NCBI GenBank assembly: GCA_964531265.1
Contig: CAZHDW010000012.1
Span: forward strand, 7,025 to 71,024
Direction of reading: 5' to 3'
Origin: Hominenteromicrobium sp964531265
GTDB taxonomy: Bacteria; Bacillota; Clostridia; Oscillospirales; Acutalibacteraceae
DNA length: 64,000 nt
The number at the start of each line of letters is the position of its first letter. Position 1 is the first letter of the stretch. This document shows positions 1 through 8,019 of the stretch, piece by piece. The notes below the pieces were generated by a model. It had not been told where the DNA came from. It worked only from the letters and a program-made list of their open reading frames with translations, and did no database searches. Both the position numbers and the translations under genes were made by a program.

Positions 1-55
1 TATATTGCACAGGGACATTAACACAGGCTCACAAGTTTTTTGAGGAGGTATCAAA

Positions 56-670
56 ATGAATACAGCTTTTTCACCGAACATAGAGGCCACAATAAATGGC
101 CACAGCAGAATTACTAGCGTCCTGTTTTATGAGTTTGAGGTCAACCGGACTATATATCTCACCGGAGAGATTGACGACGCCATGGCGGTCTCCGTGATAT
201 CCGATCTCCGGTATCTCAGCAGCCGCTCCGATGCCGATATAACTCTCGTAATAAACAGTCCGGGCGGCTCGGTCGGCGCAGGCCTCGCAATATATGATTT
301 TATCAAGAGCGGTATTTCCTGCGATGTTGTGACAATAGCCACCGGCACGGCCGCCAGCATGGGGGCGTTTCTTCTCAGCGCCGGAACTCCCGGCAAGAGA
401 TATGCCACGGCAAACACCGATATCATGATACATCAGCCCATCGGCGGTGTGCAGGGTCAGGCCACGGATATCACCCGTGCCGCCGAGCACATACACAGTG
501 TCAAGCGCAGACTGGCGGCCATTCTTGCCGAAAACTGCGGAAAAACACTCAAAAAGCTCATGGTTGATACCGAGCGTGACAACTGGATGACCGCACAGGA
601 GGCTAAGGAATACGGAATAATCGACCATGTAGGTTTTCCGAATGTAACAGGAGGCGATATTTATGAATAA
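56..670 (+). CDS. ClpP-family serine peptidase of a conjugative element
   Basis: This 204-residue protein has the full ClpP fold signature. The catalytic triad is Ser101 (in TAASMGAF), His126 (in IMIHQP) and Asp175 (in TERDNW). The spacings of 25 and 49 residues equal those of housekeeping ClpP. A GGAGG ribosome site lies just before the ATG. Its stop overlaps the next gene by 8 bases, and a VirD4-type coupling ATPase follows, so this is not the housekeeping clpP beside clpX. It is probably a mobile-element copy, perhaps forming a cytoplasmic tetradecamer. Its unfoldase partner is unknown; the next gene is an AAA-like candidate. Head-domain peptidase activity is well supported and the biological target is not. 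Confidence 0.9.
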   Translation: MNTAFSPNIEATINGHSRITSVLFYEFEVNRTIYLTGEIDDAMAVSVISDLRYLSSRSDADITLVINSPGGSVGAGLAIYDFIKSGISCDVVTIATGTAASMGAFLLSAGTPGKRYATANTDIMIHQPIGGVQGQATDITRAAEHIHSVKRRLAAILAENCGKTLKKLMVDTERDNWMTAQEAKEYGIIDHVGFPNVTGGDIYE

Positions 671-1463
671 CTTAGAAAAGCCGATAGGTCTCACCGGCTG
701 CACCGACATCATCGACGAGGCCTTTCACCGTTTGAGCCGGCCGGGCTGGGCGGTTGATCCCACCCATTTCATCATCGAGCTTGACCCTCAAAACGGTCGT
801 TCCGCGCTGACGGAATACGTCAGCGAAAGTCTGCGCATCAGCGGAGGCTTTCAGTTCAACTCCCTCGACTGCTTCATTGAGTTTAAGCTTGACGGCACCA
901 TGGAGCAGTTAAAGGACATTTTCAATGCGAAGCTGCCGCTCCATGCGGATTTTTCAAACGACTATGAGGGCGTCGTCGCCATGGATATCACTCAGCTCGC
1001 AGTACAGCAGAGCAGCGACCAGGTGGATTACTTCCTGAACAGGGTCTCCGAGCTTTCAAAAAGCTCACTGTTCATATTCTTTGTACCGTCCACCCGCAAG
1101 TCCGAATTTATCGCCCGCAGTGTGGATAAGCTCACCCACCGCATCAAGAAGAAGCTGAACGAAAAGGTATTGCATCTGTACGCCGAGCCCTATACCCGTG
1201 AAGAGTTGACACGGATTGCAGAGAAGGCTCTCGGAGATATTGAAATTGAGCTTTCCGGCGGCAAGAAAATGGACGAAGCCATAGCAGAGCAGCTCGCTCA
1301 GCGCAGAATAACCGCCTCAAAGGATGCTTATAATCTCGGGCTGGAGCTTTCGAAGCTTGCGGATTTCAGCAAATTCCGTTCCGTGCTGCACGCAAGCGCC
1401 GTCAAGGCTATCTGTCCAGAAAACACAATGAACGTAAGTGAGGTAAGCATGAATGGAAAATAA
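663..1463 (+). CDS. AAA-ATPase-like protein lacking a P-loop, unknown function
   Basis: No family is recognised with certainty. The 266-residue layout resembles an AAA module: a strand FIIEL and then DPQNGRSALTE (residues 41-51) where Walker A would be, a hydrophobic strand ending in an acid (GVVAMDITQ) like Walker B, a strand LFIFFVPSTRKSEF like sensor 1, and a helical end with YTREELTRIAEKAL like an AAA lid. The GxxxxGK[ST] lysine is absent, so nucleotide hydrolysis is unlikely. The start overlaps the end of the ClpP-like gene by 8 bases and the end overlaps the coupling ATPase by 11 bases, so the three are translated as one unit. It may be a substrate adaptor for the peptidase; that is inference only. 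Confidence 0.6.
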   Translation: MNNLEKPIGLTGCTDIIDEAFHRLSRPGWAVDPTHFIIELDPQNGRSALTEYVSESLRISGGFQFNSLDCFIEFKLDGTMEQLKDIFNAKLPLHADFSNDYEGVVAMDITQLAVQQSSDQVDYFLNRVSELSKSSLFIFFVPSTRKSEFIARSVDKLTHRIKKKLNEKVLHLYAEPYTREELTRIAEKALGDIEIELSGGKKMDEAIAEQLAQRRITASKDAYNLGLELSKLADFSKFRSVLHASAVKAICPENTMNVSEVSMNGK

Positions 1464-3288
1464 CAGATTCTCCACCACTTCCGAGATACGCCGTGTGCTC
1501 AGCAAGGTACAGCCCGGTGTTCCCGGCGGCCCGGTGCTTGACTATCGCAACAGACAGAGCTGGGTATATACCGGAGAGGGCAACAGCCTTTTCCTCGGTG
1601 TTCCCGGCAGTGGAAAGACCACCCGCGGCACCATCCCTCTCACCAAAAGCCTTATCATCGCCGGTGAATCCTTTGTTTCTCTGGATTCCAAGGGCGATAT
1701 TTACGCGAGCACGGCCACCGAGGCCAGAAAGCATGGCTACGATGTAAAGGTGATAAACTACCGCGACCCGTACAATTCTCTGAGATGGGAGCCGCTTGCC
1801 GACCCATATAAGGATTACACAAGCGGTGATAAGGTAAAAAAGGATCGTGCTCAGCGCACTATTCGAGATATGGCGAATTCAATTTTCCCCTCTGTGCTAC
1901 GCGACGACCCCTTCTGGCAGGACTCCGCACGCACCATGTTCACCGCTGCGGCTTACGCTCTGATGGAGTACGCAAAGCCGGAGGAGGTAAATATCGCAAG
2001 CGTTTTCAGCCTTATTGCCGACGGCATTGAGCGCTGCGCACCGAATAGCTTTTCGAGTTGCAAAACCTATCTTGAACAATTTGTCGGCAATATGCCCGAT
2101 GATTCGATCTCAAAAAAGCTTTTCCAGAGCTATCTCACCGCCCCGGACGCCACTTTCGGCGGTATGAACTCCGTGTTTCACAAGGGCGGTCAGCTGTTTC
2201 AGTGCAGCGATGCACTCCTTGAGATGCTCGGCAGAGATGACCTGAACATCAACGAGCTGGACGGTGAAACCCCCACCGCAATATATATCATCGTCCCTGA
2301 CGAGACCTCGGACTATTTCTCGCTTGCCGGAATCCTCTGCGGACAGATCATCAACCATTTCATCGGTATCGCACACAGCCGCTACAACGGCCGACTCCCT
2401 CGCAGACTGAATATCTGCCTTGAGGAGCTTGGCAATATCGGCAAATCCATACCGGAGCTTGGAACCTATATGTCCGCCGGAAGATCACGCAATATCCGCT
2501 GCCACCTTGTATTGCAGAACCTTTCTCAGCTCGACAAAATATATGGTCAAAGCCTTGCATCGACCATCAAGGACAATATCGATGTTATAGTGGCCTTTCG
2601 CATGAGCAACTGGCAGACACTGACAGAGCTTTCCCAGAAGTGCGGTGATCATCAGGTAGAGTATTCAAACAGATATTTTACAAGACCCCTCCTGCCTGCA
2701 ACGACACTTGGCGCCATGGAGACCGGAAGAGCACTCGTTCTGATATCCGGGCGCACCAAATTCGTCACTCTGCTGCCCCATTTCACGGATATGTTTGATT
2801 GCAGTGAATGCACACCGCCCGAGGCGATCATCCGCACGGAAAGCGAACCTGCTCACGTATTCAGCATCAAGGAATACGTAGATTCCGTTATTAAAAAGAA
2901 GTCCGAAGAAGAATCGAGATCGCCGTTCCTGAGGCCGGGCCTTGGCTTCTCTCCGCTTCTGAACGTTAGCTTGGACGATGACGATGATGACGACGAGCTC
3001 CCCTTTGACAGCATCCTGCTTCCCTCCCGCAATTTTGAAGACACACGCAATGTCGGTAACCTGAACCGAACAGAACCGCTCAGTCTTACCATAATATACA
3101 TAAAGGGCAGCATTATCCAGGTGGTAAGAATCCTGCACCAATACCAGGATAAGCTCCTCAGCGAGCTGTATACCGAGCTGAAGTCCCTGCCCTATACGGT
3201 CACCTTCGACAGCCCCGAAGAGTGCGACAGCGCCGAAAAGGAGCTCATCGACGCCGGCTGCGTCGTAATAAGAACGCACAACTGCTAA
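1453..3288 (+). CDS. VirD4/TraG-type conjugative coupling ATPase with extra C-terminal domain
   Basis: This 611-residue protein is a type IV coupling protein, the motor that feeds relaxase-bound DNA to a conjugation channel. Walker A is GVPGSGKTT (residues 49-57). The typical SLDSKGDIY, a Walker-B-like ICLEELGNIG and the GRSRNIRCHLVLQNLSQL block follow. VirD4 proteins normally begin with membrane helices; none is seen here, as the protein starts almost at the ATPase domain. After an acidic linker (SLDDDDDDDELPF, about residue 512) comes a 65-residue tail whose strand-helix-helix-helix-strand pattern recalls the ribosomal L7/L12 C-terminal domain. It shows that the left edge of the window is part of an integrative conjugative element or its remnant. 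Confidence 0.88.
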   Translation: MENNRFSTTSEIRRVLSKVQPGVPGGPVLDYRNRQSWVYTGEGNSLFLGVPGSGKTTRGTIPLTKSLIIAGESFVSLDSKGDIYASTATEARKHGYDVKVINYRDPYNSLRWEPLADPYKDYTSGDKVKKDRAQRTIRDMANSIFPSVLRDDPFWQDSARTMFTAAAYALMEYAKPEEVNIASVFSLIADGIERCAPNSFSSCKTYLEQFVGNMPDDSISKKLFQSYLTAPDATFGGMNSVFHKGGQLFQCSDALLEMLGRDDLNINELDGETPTAIYIIVPDETSDYFSLAGILCGQIINHFIGIAHSRYNGRLPRRLNICLEELGNIGKSIPELGTYMSAGRSRNIRCHLVLQNLSQLDKIYGQSLASTIKDNIDVIVAFRMSNWQTLTELSQKCGDHQVEYSNRYFTRPLLPATTLGAMETGRALVLISGRTKFVTLLPHFTDMFDCSECTPPEAIIRTESEPAHVFSIKEYVDSVIKKKSEEESRSPFLRPGLGFSPLLNVSLDDDDDDDELPFDSILLPSRNFEDTRNVGNLNRTEPLSLTIIYIKGSIIQVVRILHQYQDKLLSELYTELKSLPYTVTFDSPEECDSAEKELIDAGCVVIRTHNC

Positions 3289-3349
3289 GTGGCTGTACGC
3301 CGCCTTGTCACCTGCAATGACAGCTCTGTAAAAAGAAAAATTGAATACG

Positions 3350-3392
3350 CTCCGGTCAAGAATATTTTCTTTCGAAATACTCTTGACTGGAG
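3350..3392. repeat. Imperfect inverted repeat ahead of the aldo/keto reductase promoter
   Basis: The arms 3350-3367 and 3375-3392 pair at 16 of 18 positions plus one G-T wobble, around a 7-base loop. The right arm contains the -35 box TTGACT and the left arm holds its mirror copy (TTGACC on the minus strand). It could be a hairpin or a pair of back-to-back promoter elements left from a divergent regulator gene. Confidence 0.5.
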
Positions 3393-3413
3393 TTAACTCC
3401 AGTTGCTTATAAT
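3383..3413 (+). promoter_or_regulatory. MerR-type promoter with 19-base spacer and perfect 18-base operator
   Basis: The -35 box TTGACT (3383-3388) and -10 box TATAAT (3408-3413) are both near consensus but 19 bases apart, which is the hallmark of promoters twisted open by MerR-family activators. The spacer carries a perfect palindrome ACTGGAGTTAACTCCAGT (3386-3403), placed just where MerR dimers bind. No merR gene is present nearby, so the activator must be encoded elsewhere. Confidence 0.85.
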
Positions 3414-3447
3414 GATGATAACGAGTATTTGCAAAGGAGAATCCGCA

Positions 3448-4428
3448 ATGGAAAAAAGAAAACTGAGAAATCTCGAAGTTTCCCCCGTCGGCATGGGCTG
3501 CATGGCATTTTCACACGGTTACGGTGTTGCACCGGAAAGAGAATATTCAATAGAGGCTATCCGCAAGGGCTACGACTTCGGCTGCACCTTCTTCGACACA
3601 GCCGAGGTATACGGCACACAGCAGTTCTATCCCGGACACAACGAGGAGATAGTCGGTGAGGCCGTAAAGGATTTCCGCAAGGACGTGGTTCTTGCAACAA
3701 AGCTCTTCCTCACAAAGGATGAGGCTCAGGCAGAGGGCGTATACGGCGCAATTAAGAGACATCTGACAGCCTCCATGGAGAAGCTCGGTACTGATTACGT
3801 AGACCTCTACTACCTCCACCGCATCAACCGCAATATACCGCTTGAGGACATCGCAGGCGCAATGGGCCAGCTCATTGATGAGGGTCTCGTTCGCGGCTGG
3901 GGTCTCTCCCAGGTAACCGCCGAGATACTCGACAGAGCACATAAAGTCACTCCCGTATCCGCTGTTCAGAATATCTACTCCATGCTTGAAAGAGACTGCG
4001 AGACGGATATTTTCCCGTACTGCCTTGAGCACAACATCGGCGTTGTGCCGTTCTCTCCGATAGCCAGCGGTCTGCTCTCCGGTAAGATCAACGTCAACAC
4101 AGAGTTTGAAAAGGTGGATGACGTGCGCTCATGGGTTCCGCAGCTCACAAAGGAGAACATTGCCGGCAACCAGCCGATAGTCGACATGCTCACCGAGTTT
4201 GCCGCAAGAAAGAACGCGACAAACGCACAGATCTGCCTTGCATGGATGCTGCACAAGTACCCCAATGTCGTTCCGATCCCGGGCTCCAAGAACCAGGGGC
4301 GCATCATTGAAAACCTCGGCGCATGGAATGTTACCCTGACCGATGAGGAATTCACCGCACTTGAGACCGCACTAAATTCCTTTACGGTTTTCGGACACAG
4401 AGGACATTTGCAGGAAGCAAACGGCTGA
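3448..4428 (+). CDS. Aldo/keto reductase
   Basis: This 326-residue NAD(P)H-dependent oxidoreductase acts on aldehydes or ketones in the cytoplasm. The TIM-barrel signatures are FFDTAEVYG (catalytic Asp and Tyr), DYVDLYYLH (catalytic His), WGLSQV, and PFSPIASGLLSGK with PIPGSKNQGRI for cofactor binding. I chose the ATG at 3448, which has GGAGA six bases before it; an upstream in-frame ATG at 3403 lies inside the operator and cannot be used. The MerR-type promoter suggests induction by an electrophile or aldehyde stress, as known for AdhR-controlled reductases. It is monocistronic and closed by a terminator shared with the opposite gene. Confidence 0.93.
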   Translation: MEKRKLRNLEVSPVGMGCMAFSHGYGVAPEREYSIEAIRKGYDFGCTFFDTAEVYGTQQFYPGHNEEIVGEAVKDFRKDVVLATKLFLTKDEAQAEGVYGAIKRHLTASMEKLGTDYVDLYYLHRINRNIPLEDIAGAMGQLIDEGLVRGWGLSQVTAEILDRAHKVTPVSAVQNIYSMLERDCETDIFPYCLEHNIGVVPFSPIASGLLSGKINVNTEFEKVDDVRSWVPQLTKENIAGNQPIVDMLTEFAARKNATNAQICLAWMLHKYPNVVPIPGSKNQGRIIENLGAWNVTLTDEEFTALETALNSFTVFGHRGHLQEANG

Positions 4429-4441
4429 TAATACAACACGC

Positions 4442-4480
4442 AAAAAGCGACGACTTTCGCACGAAAGCCGCCGCTTTTTT
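4442..4480. terminator. Bidirectional terminator between convergent genes
   Basis: A stem with arms 4442-4459 and 4462-4479 (two mismatches, two-base loop) is flanked by an A-run and a T-run. It can end the reductase on the plus strand and the zinc-ribbon gene on the minus strand. Confidence 0.8.
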
Positions 4481-6162
4481 CAGTTCTTAAAGGTTGCGTT
4501 TGCAAGGTAGATATAGCCCACCTGCTTCGGATCTGTGAATGCACCCTCGACCTCTATGCGTATCTTCTGCGCATTTCCGATGAGGAGATTCATATCCTTT
4601 GTACCGCTCTTAAGGGTAAGCTGTGACAGCTCGTACTTTGCCACGCCGTCAACATACACCTTGAGCTTTCCGATAAAGCCCTCCGTGGTGCTGCTGTCCA
4701 CCACCCATGTGCCGCTGAGATACTTATATTTACCGCCCGGAGTGTACTCCGTGGAGACCGTCTCCGACACCGACGGATACATGGAGAAGCTCAGGCCGTT
4801 GCTGTACTTAGTTCCGTTCACACCGTAGGCCGGCCAGATACTGCTGCAATTAGAGCCGCCCGTATGGCCTATATCGATGAGCAGCACCGGGTAAAGTGCC
4901 TTGTATTCCTTTATCTTCGCATTTACCGTTTCTTCCTCGCCGATAAAGCTCTTGGCCTTTTCCAGCACTGCAACCGCGCCCTCATAGTCGCTGCTCTCGG
5001 CAAGCTTTTCGGCCTCCTCAAGCTTTTCGTCTCTGTACTGCTGCTTATACTGCTTTATCTGCTCATCAAATCTCGGGTCCTGCTTTTCGGCTCCCTCCAG
5101 CAGCTTTGCCGCACCGACAAGGTCATCCTCGTTCGCCATCTTTTCAGCCGCCTCAAGTGTGGAGGTCACGTAGTTTTCGGCCTCCATTTCCTGTATTTCG
5201 AGCTTTTTGCTCTCGATATCCTCGTCCTCGCCGAGCACGGACGCGCTGTTCTCAAGCAGGGCAGCAGCCCCAAGGAAATCCTTGTTCTCCGCAAGTTTCT
5301 GTGCATCCGCAATGACACCCGACTTATAATCCGCCTTTATCGCCGTTATATACTCCTGCGCCTTGTCGTAGTTTACGTCCGTGTCGACCACCGCCGCAAA
5401 CAGCCTCAGGGCGTTCTCAACCTCGCCGTTCTTTTCGGCGGTTACCGCCGAAGCAAAGCTCTCCTTTGAAACCTTCAGCGCCTTCATCTGCTCCGCTGCG
5501 GATTTCAGCTCCTGAGAATCCGGATACAGCCTCTGCAATCTGTCCACAAGGTCATACACAACGCCGTATTCCGCTTCTGAGCTATTGTACTGCTGCACCG
5601 CCTGCATCGCCAGTGTTCTGAGCTCGCTGGAAAGCAGCTCGCGCTCGCTATCCTCAAGCTGCGGCAGAAGCAGAGTTATTTTCGAATAATCTTTCGCATC
5701 CATGGCTCTGCCAAACTGCTGAGTGGGCGAATTATACCACGAATATATGCCTATAGCGGCACCGGCTACGGCTATCAGCACCGCAGCGATTATCACCACT
5801 ACGAGCCACACACGCTTTTTACGGGGCGTCACATCCTCATCGTCATAGGAGTACATATCCCTGTATTCCTCCACGGGTCTCGGCTGCTCCTGCTCATTTT
5901 TAAACTTCAATGGCGGAATATTAAGCTGCTCGCCGGAATAGATATCCTCCATTTCGGGCTCCTGCCTTACATGCCGTGCCGCAGTGCTGTATATATCCCT
6001 GCTGTCATTCTCTTCTTCGGCGGTGTTTTCGCCGCTGTCAATGCTTTCGGCCACGTTCTCCTCTTCGTCCGGCACCGAGCTTGCCACAAGCGCCGAATTC
6101 CCACATTCCGGGCACACCTTGGCGTCATCTGGAACCGATGCGCCGCAATTTATGCAAAACAT
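4480..6162 (-). CDS. Zinc-ribbon membrane protein with TPR-like repeats and NPCBM-like C-terminal domain
   Basis: This 560-residue protein has four parts. Residues 1-22 are a zinc ribbon (Cys3, Cys6, Cys17, Cys20). An acidic low-complexity stretch leads to one membrane helix near residue 125 (VWLVVVIIAAVLIAVAG). A helical region follows with repeated units of the form AExLAExxDYxGAVAVLE, like tetratricopeptide repeats. The last ~135 residues form a predicted beta-sandwich (IGHTGGSN, LSGTWVVDSSTTEG, LKVYVDGV, IRIEVEG) resembling NPCBM carbohydrate-binding domains. The ATG at 6162 has AAAAGGAGGG before it; an earlier start at 6195 lacks such a site. The topology puts the ribbon inside and the sugar-binding-like domain outside. 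Function is unknown. Confidence 0.82.
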   Translation of the reverse strand: MFCINCGASVPDDAKVCPECGNSALVASSVPDEEENVAESIDSGENTAEEENDSRDIYSTAARHVRQEPEMEDIYSGEQLNIPPLKFKNEQEQPRPVEEYRDMYSYDDEDVTPRKKRVWLVVVIIAAVLIAVAGAAIGIYSWYNSPTQQFGRAMDAKDYSKITLLLPQLEDSERELLSSELRTLAMQAVQQYNSSEAEYGVVYDLVDRLQRLYPDSQELKSAAEQMKALKVSKESFASAVTAEKNGEVENALRLFAAVVDTDVNYDKAQEYITAIKADYKSGVIADAQKLAENKDFLGAAALLENSASVLGEDEDIESKKLEIQEMEAENYVTSTLEAAEKMANEDDLVGAAKLLEGAEKQDPRFDEQIKQYKQQYRDEKLEEAEKLAESSDYEGAVAVLEKAKSFIGEEETVNAKIKEYKALYPVLLIDIGHTGGSNCSSIWPAYGVNGTKYSNGLSFSMYPSVSETVSTEYTPGGKYKYLSGTWVVDSSTTEGFIGKLKVYVDGVAKYELSQLTLKSGTKDMNLLIGNAQKIRIEVEGAFTDPKQVGYIYLANATFKN

Positions 6163-6240
6163 GCTATCCCTCCTTTTATTACAATAAGAATACATTATTC
6201 TTCATTACCTGTCAATTTTTTAATTCAAAAACAGTGAATA

Positions 6241-6271
6241 AAAGTCTCCCTGCGCTGTTAACAGGGAGACC
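6241..6271 (-). terminator. Rho-independent terminator of the MATE gene
   Basis: A 9-base stem GTCTCCCTG/CAGGGAGAC (6245-6253 with 6263-6271) is followed on the minus strand by TTTT. It lies just past the stop of the MATE transporter. Confidence 0.8.
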
Positions 6272-6276
6272 AATCG

Positions 6277-7641
6277 TCAATTTACTTTCTGCGACTTCTC
6301 TATTCTTCTTATCTTCGCGAAATACACGCTCACGAGCACCGCTGCTGCGCCTACCCATGCTGCGACCTCGGCATAGTATATGCCCGTCTGTCCGACAAGG
6401 CCGGGAAGTATGAGCGCTATTGCGATTCTCATTATAAACTCCATAACGCCGGACACCATCGGTGTTACCGTATCGCCGAGACCCATGAGCGCCGAGCGGT
6501 AGATATGCAGCATATAGAGCACGGAGAGAAATGCTGCCATGACTCTGAGGTAGTATACCGCAACGTCAGTTGAAAACTGCACCTCCTCCGGTGTTCCGGA
6601 AATGAACAGACCGACAAGTGCTCTTCCGGCCACAAACGCAAATGCGGTTATAACAGCGGAGGTCAGCAGCGCTATCCATGTTGCGGAGTGCATACCCTTT
6701 TTGATACGCTCCAGGAGACCCGCTCCGAGGTTCTGGCCGACATATGTTGTTACCGCATAGCCGAAGGACGTTGCGGCTATCTCAAGTATGCCGTACAGCT
6801 TATTTGTGGCGGTGAAGCCTGCAACGAACAGTACGCCATAGCGGTTAACGACCGTCTGTACCACGATGCCGCCGACGGCAATTATGAGATTCTGGGCAGC
6901 TACCGGAAGACCGAGACCCAAAAGCCTCTTTGCCATAGCCCCGTCGGGCACAAAGTCACTCTTTTTGAGATGTATTATGCTGATTCGCATAACGGCTCTG
7001 AGGCAGAAAAGCGCCGCAAAAAGCTGTGCCATAACCGTAGCCACCACAGCTCCGGCAATGCCCCAATGGAAAATCATGACGAAAACGAGGTCGAGAACGA
7101 TATTCATAACGGAGGCTATCACCATTGCATACAGCGGTGTTTTGCTGTCTCCGAGCGCACGGAGTATACTTGCAAGCACATTGTATGCCATTATGATCGG
7201 TATACCTGCAAACATTATGCGCAGATATATCAAAGCGCCGTCCATGACCTCCGTCGGTGTGTTCATCATCTCCAGAACGGGACGCACTGCCACCTGGCTG
7301 AGCACGAGCAGCAACACGGATATTGCGGCTGCAAGGGAAACCGATACCGCAATGGAGCGGTTGAGCCCCTCATTGTCCTCCGCACCGAAGCGCTGAGCCA
7401 TGTATATTGAAAATCCCTGTGCAAAGCCCTGTATCATGCCGAGCACCAGCCAGTTCAGCCAATCCGCCGCGCCCATTGCGGCAAGCGCGGTAACACCGAG
7501 CGCCTGACCGACTATTGCGGTATCGACCACGGTATAGAGCTGCTGAAACACATTGCCGAGCATCAGTGGTATGGCAAAGGAAAAAATCAGCCTTGCCGGT
7601 GCGCCCTGTGTCATATTCTGTATTCGTTCACTTTTCGCCAT
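6277..7641 (-). CDS. MATE-family multidrug/cation antiporter
   Basis: This polytopic inner-membrane protein has about twelve hydrophobic helices and the N-terminal MATE pattern IPLMLGNVFQQLYTVVDTAIVG. Members expel drugs or metabolites in exchange for Na+ or H+. I place the start at 7641 (MAKSERIQ), 455 residues, because GGAG sits 6 bases upstream of it; the ATG 12 bases earlier has only a weak purine run. It stands alone between two terminators. Substrate cannot be predicted. It shares only family-level similarity with the second MATE gene at 22004. Confidence 0.92.
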   Translation of the reverse strand: MAKSERIQNMTQGAPARLIFSFAIPLMLGNVFQQLYTVVDTAIVGQALGVTALAAMGAADWLNWLVLGMIQGFAQGFSIYMAQRFGAEDNEGLNRSIAVSVSLAAAISVLLLVLSQVAVRPVLEMMNTPTEVMDGALIYLRIMFAGIPIIMAYNVLASILRALGDSKTPLYAMVIASVMNIVLDLVFVMIFHWGIAGAVVATVMAQLFAALFCLRAVMRISIIHLKKSDFVPDGAMAKRLLGLGLPVAAQNLIIAVGGIVVQTVVNRYGVLFVAGFTATNKLYGILEIAATSFGYAVTTYVGQNLGAGLLERIKKGMHSATWIALLTSAVITAFAFVAGRALVGLFISGTPEEVQFSTDVAVYYLRVMAAFLSVLYMLHIYRSALMGLGDTVTPMVSGVMEFIMRIAIALILPGLVGQTGIYYAEVAAWVGAAAVLVSVYFAKIRRIEKSQKVN

Positions 7642-7676
7642 CTTTTTCTCCATTTCTTTCTTTTATATTGCCGAAG

Positions 7677-7707
7677 AAAAAGGCGCTCGGCAACTACGCC
7701 GCACGCC
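7677..7707 (-). terminator. Terminator after the Dabb gene
   Basis: A 10-base stem with one mismatch and one wobble (7682-7691 with 7698-7707, six-base loop) is followed on the minus strand by TTTTT. Confidence 0.8.
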
Positions 7708-7727
7708 CAAATCATTTTAGGAACGCC

Positions 7728-8018
7728 TTAAACTATGTAATCCACAGCCACTGCTGCCTCTCTTACGCCGGCAACATAGGTCTTAACTACATCGCAGTGG
7801 TACGGGTCGAGCTGATATGCGTCGAGTGCCTCCGGGCTTTCAAGCGTTACATAGAGGCAGACGTCGTAGGAGCGCTCGGAATGCAGAAAATCAGCACCGG
7901 CCTCAACATCGATCACCTGCGGCACTCTGCCCTTCATCGTCTTGAAGAGCTCTACAAGCTTGTCACACTGCTCCTGTGAATTATCCTTCAGCTTGATCAT
8001 CAATACATGCTTTACCAT
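7728..8018 (-). CDS. Dabb-family (stress-responsive alpha/beta barrel) small protein
   Basis: This 96-residue protein matches the dimeric alpha/beta barrel (Dabb) pattern: VKHVLMIKLKD at the start, GADFLHSERSYDVCLYVTLESPEALDAY in the middle and a C-terminal HxxVV motif (PYHCDVVKTYV). Such ferredoxin-like folds form dimers; some bind small ligands or act as cyclases, most are uncharacterised. A ribosome site AGGGGG precedes the ATG. The start lies one base past the prmC stop, so it is the last gene of the DUF1385-prmC-Dabb transcript and a terminator follows. Confidence 0.85.
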   Translation of the reverse strand: MVKHVLMIKLKDNSQEQCDKLVELFKTMKGRVPQVIDVEAGADFLHSERSYDVCLYVTLESPEALDAYQLDPYHCDVVKTYVAGVREAAVAVDYIV

Positions 8019-8019
8019 T

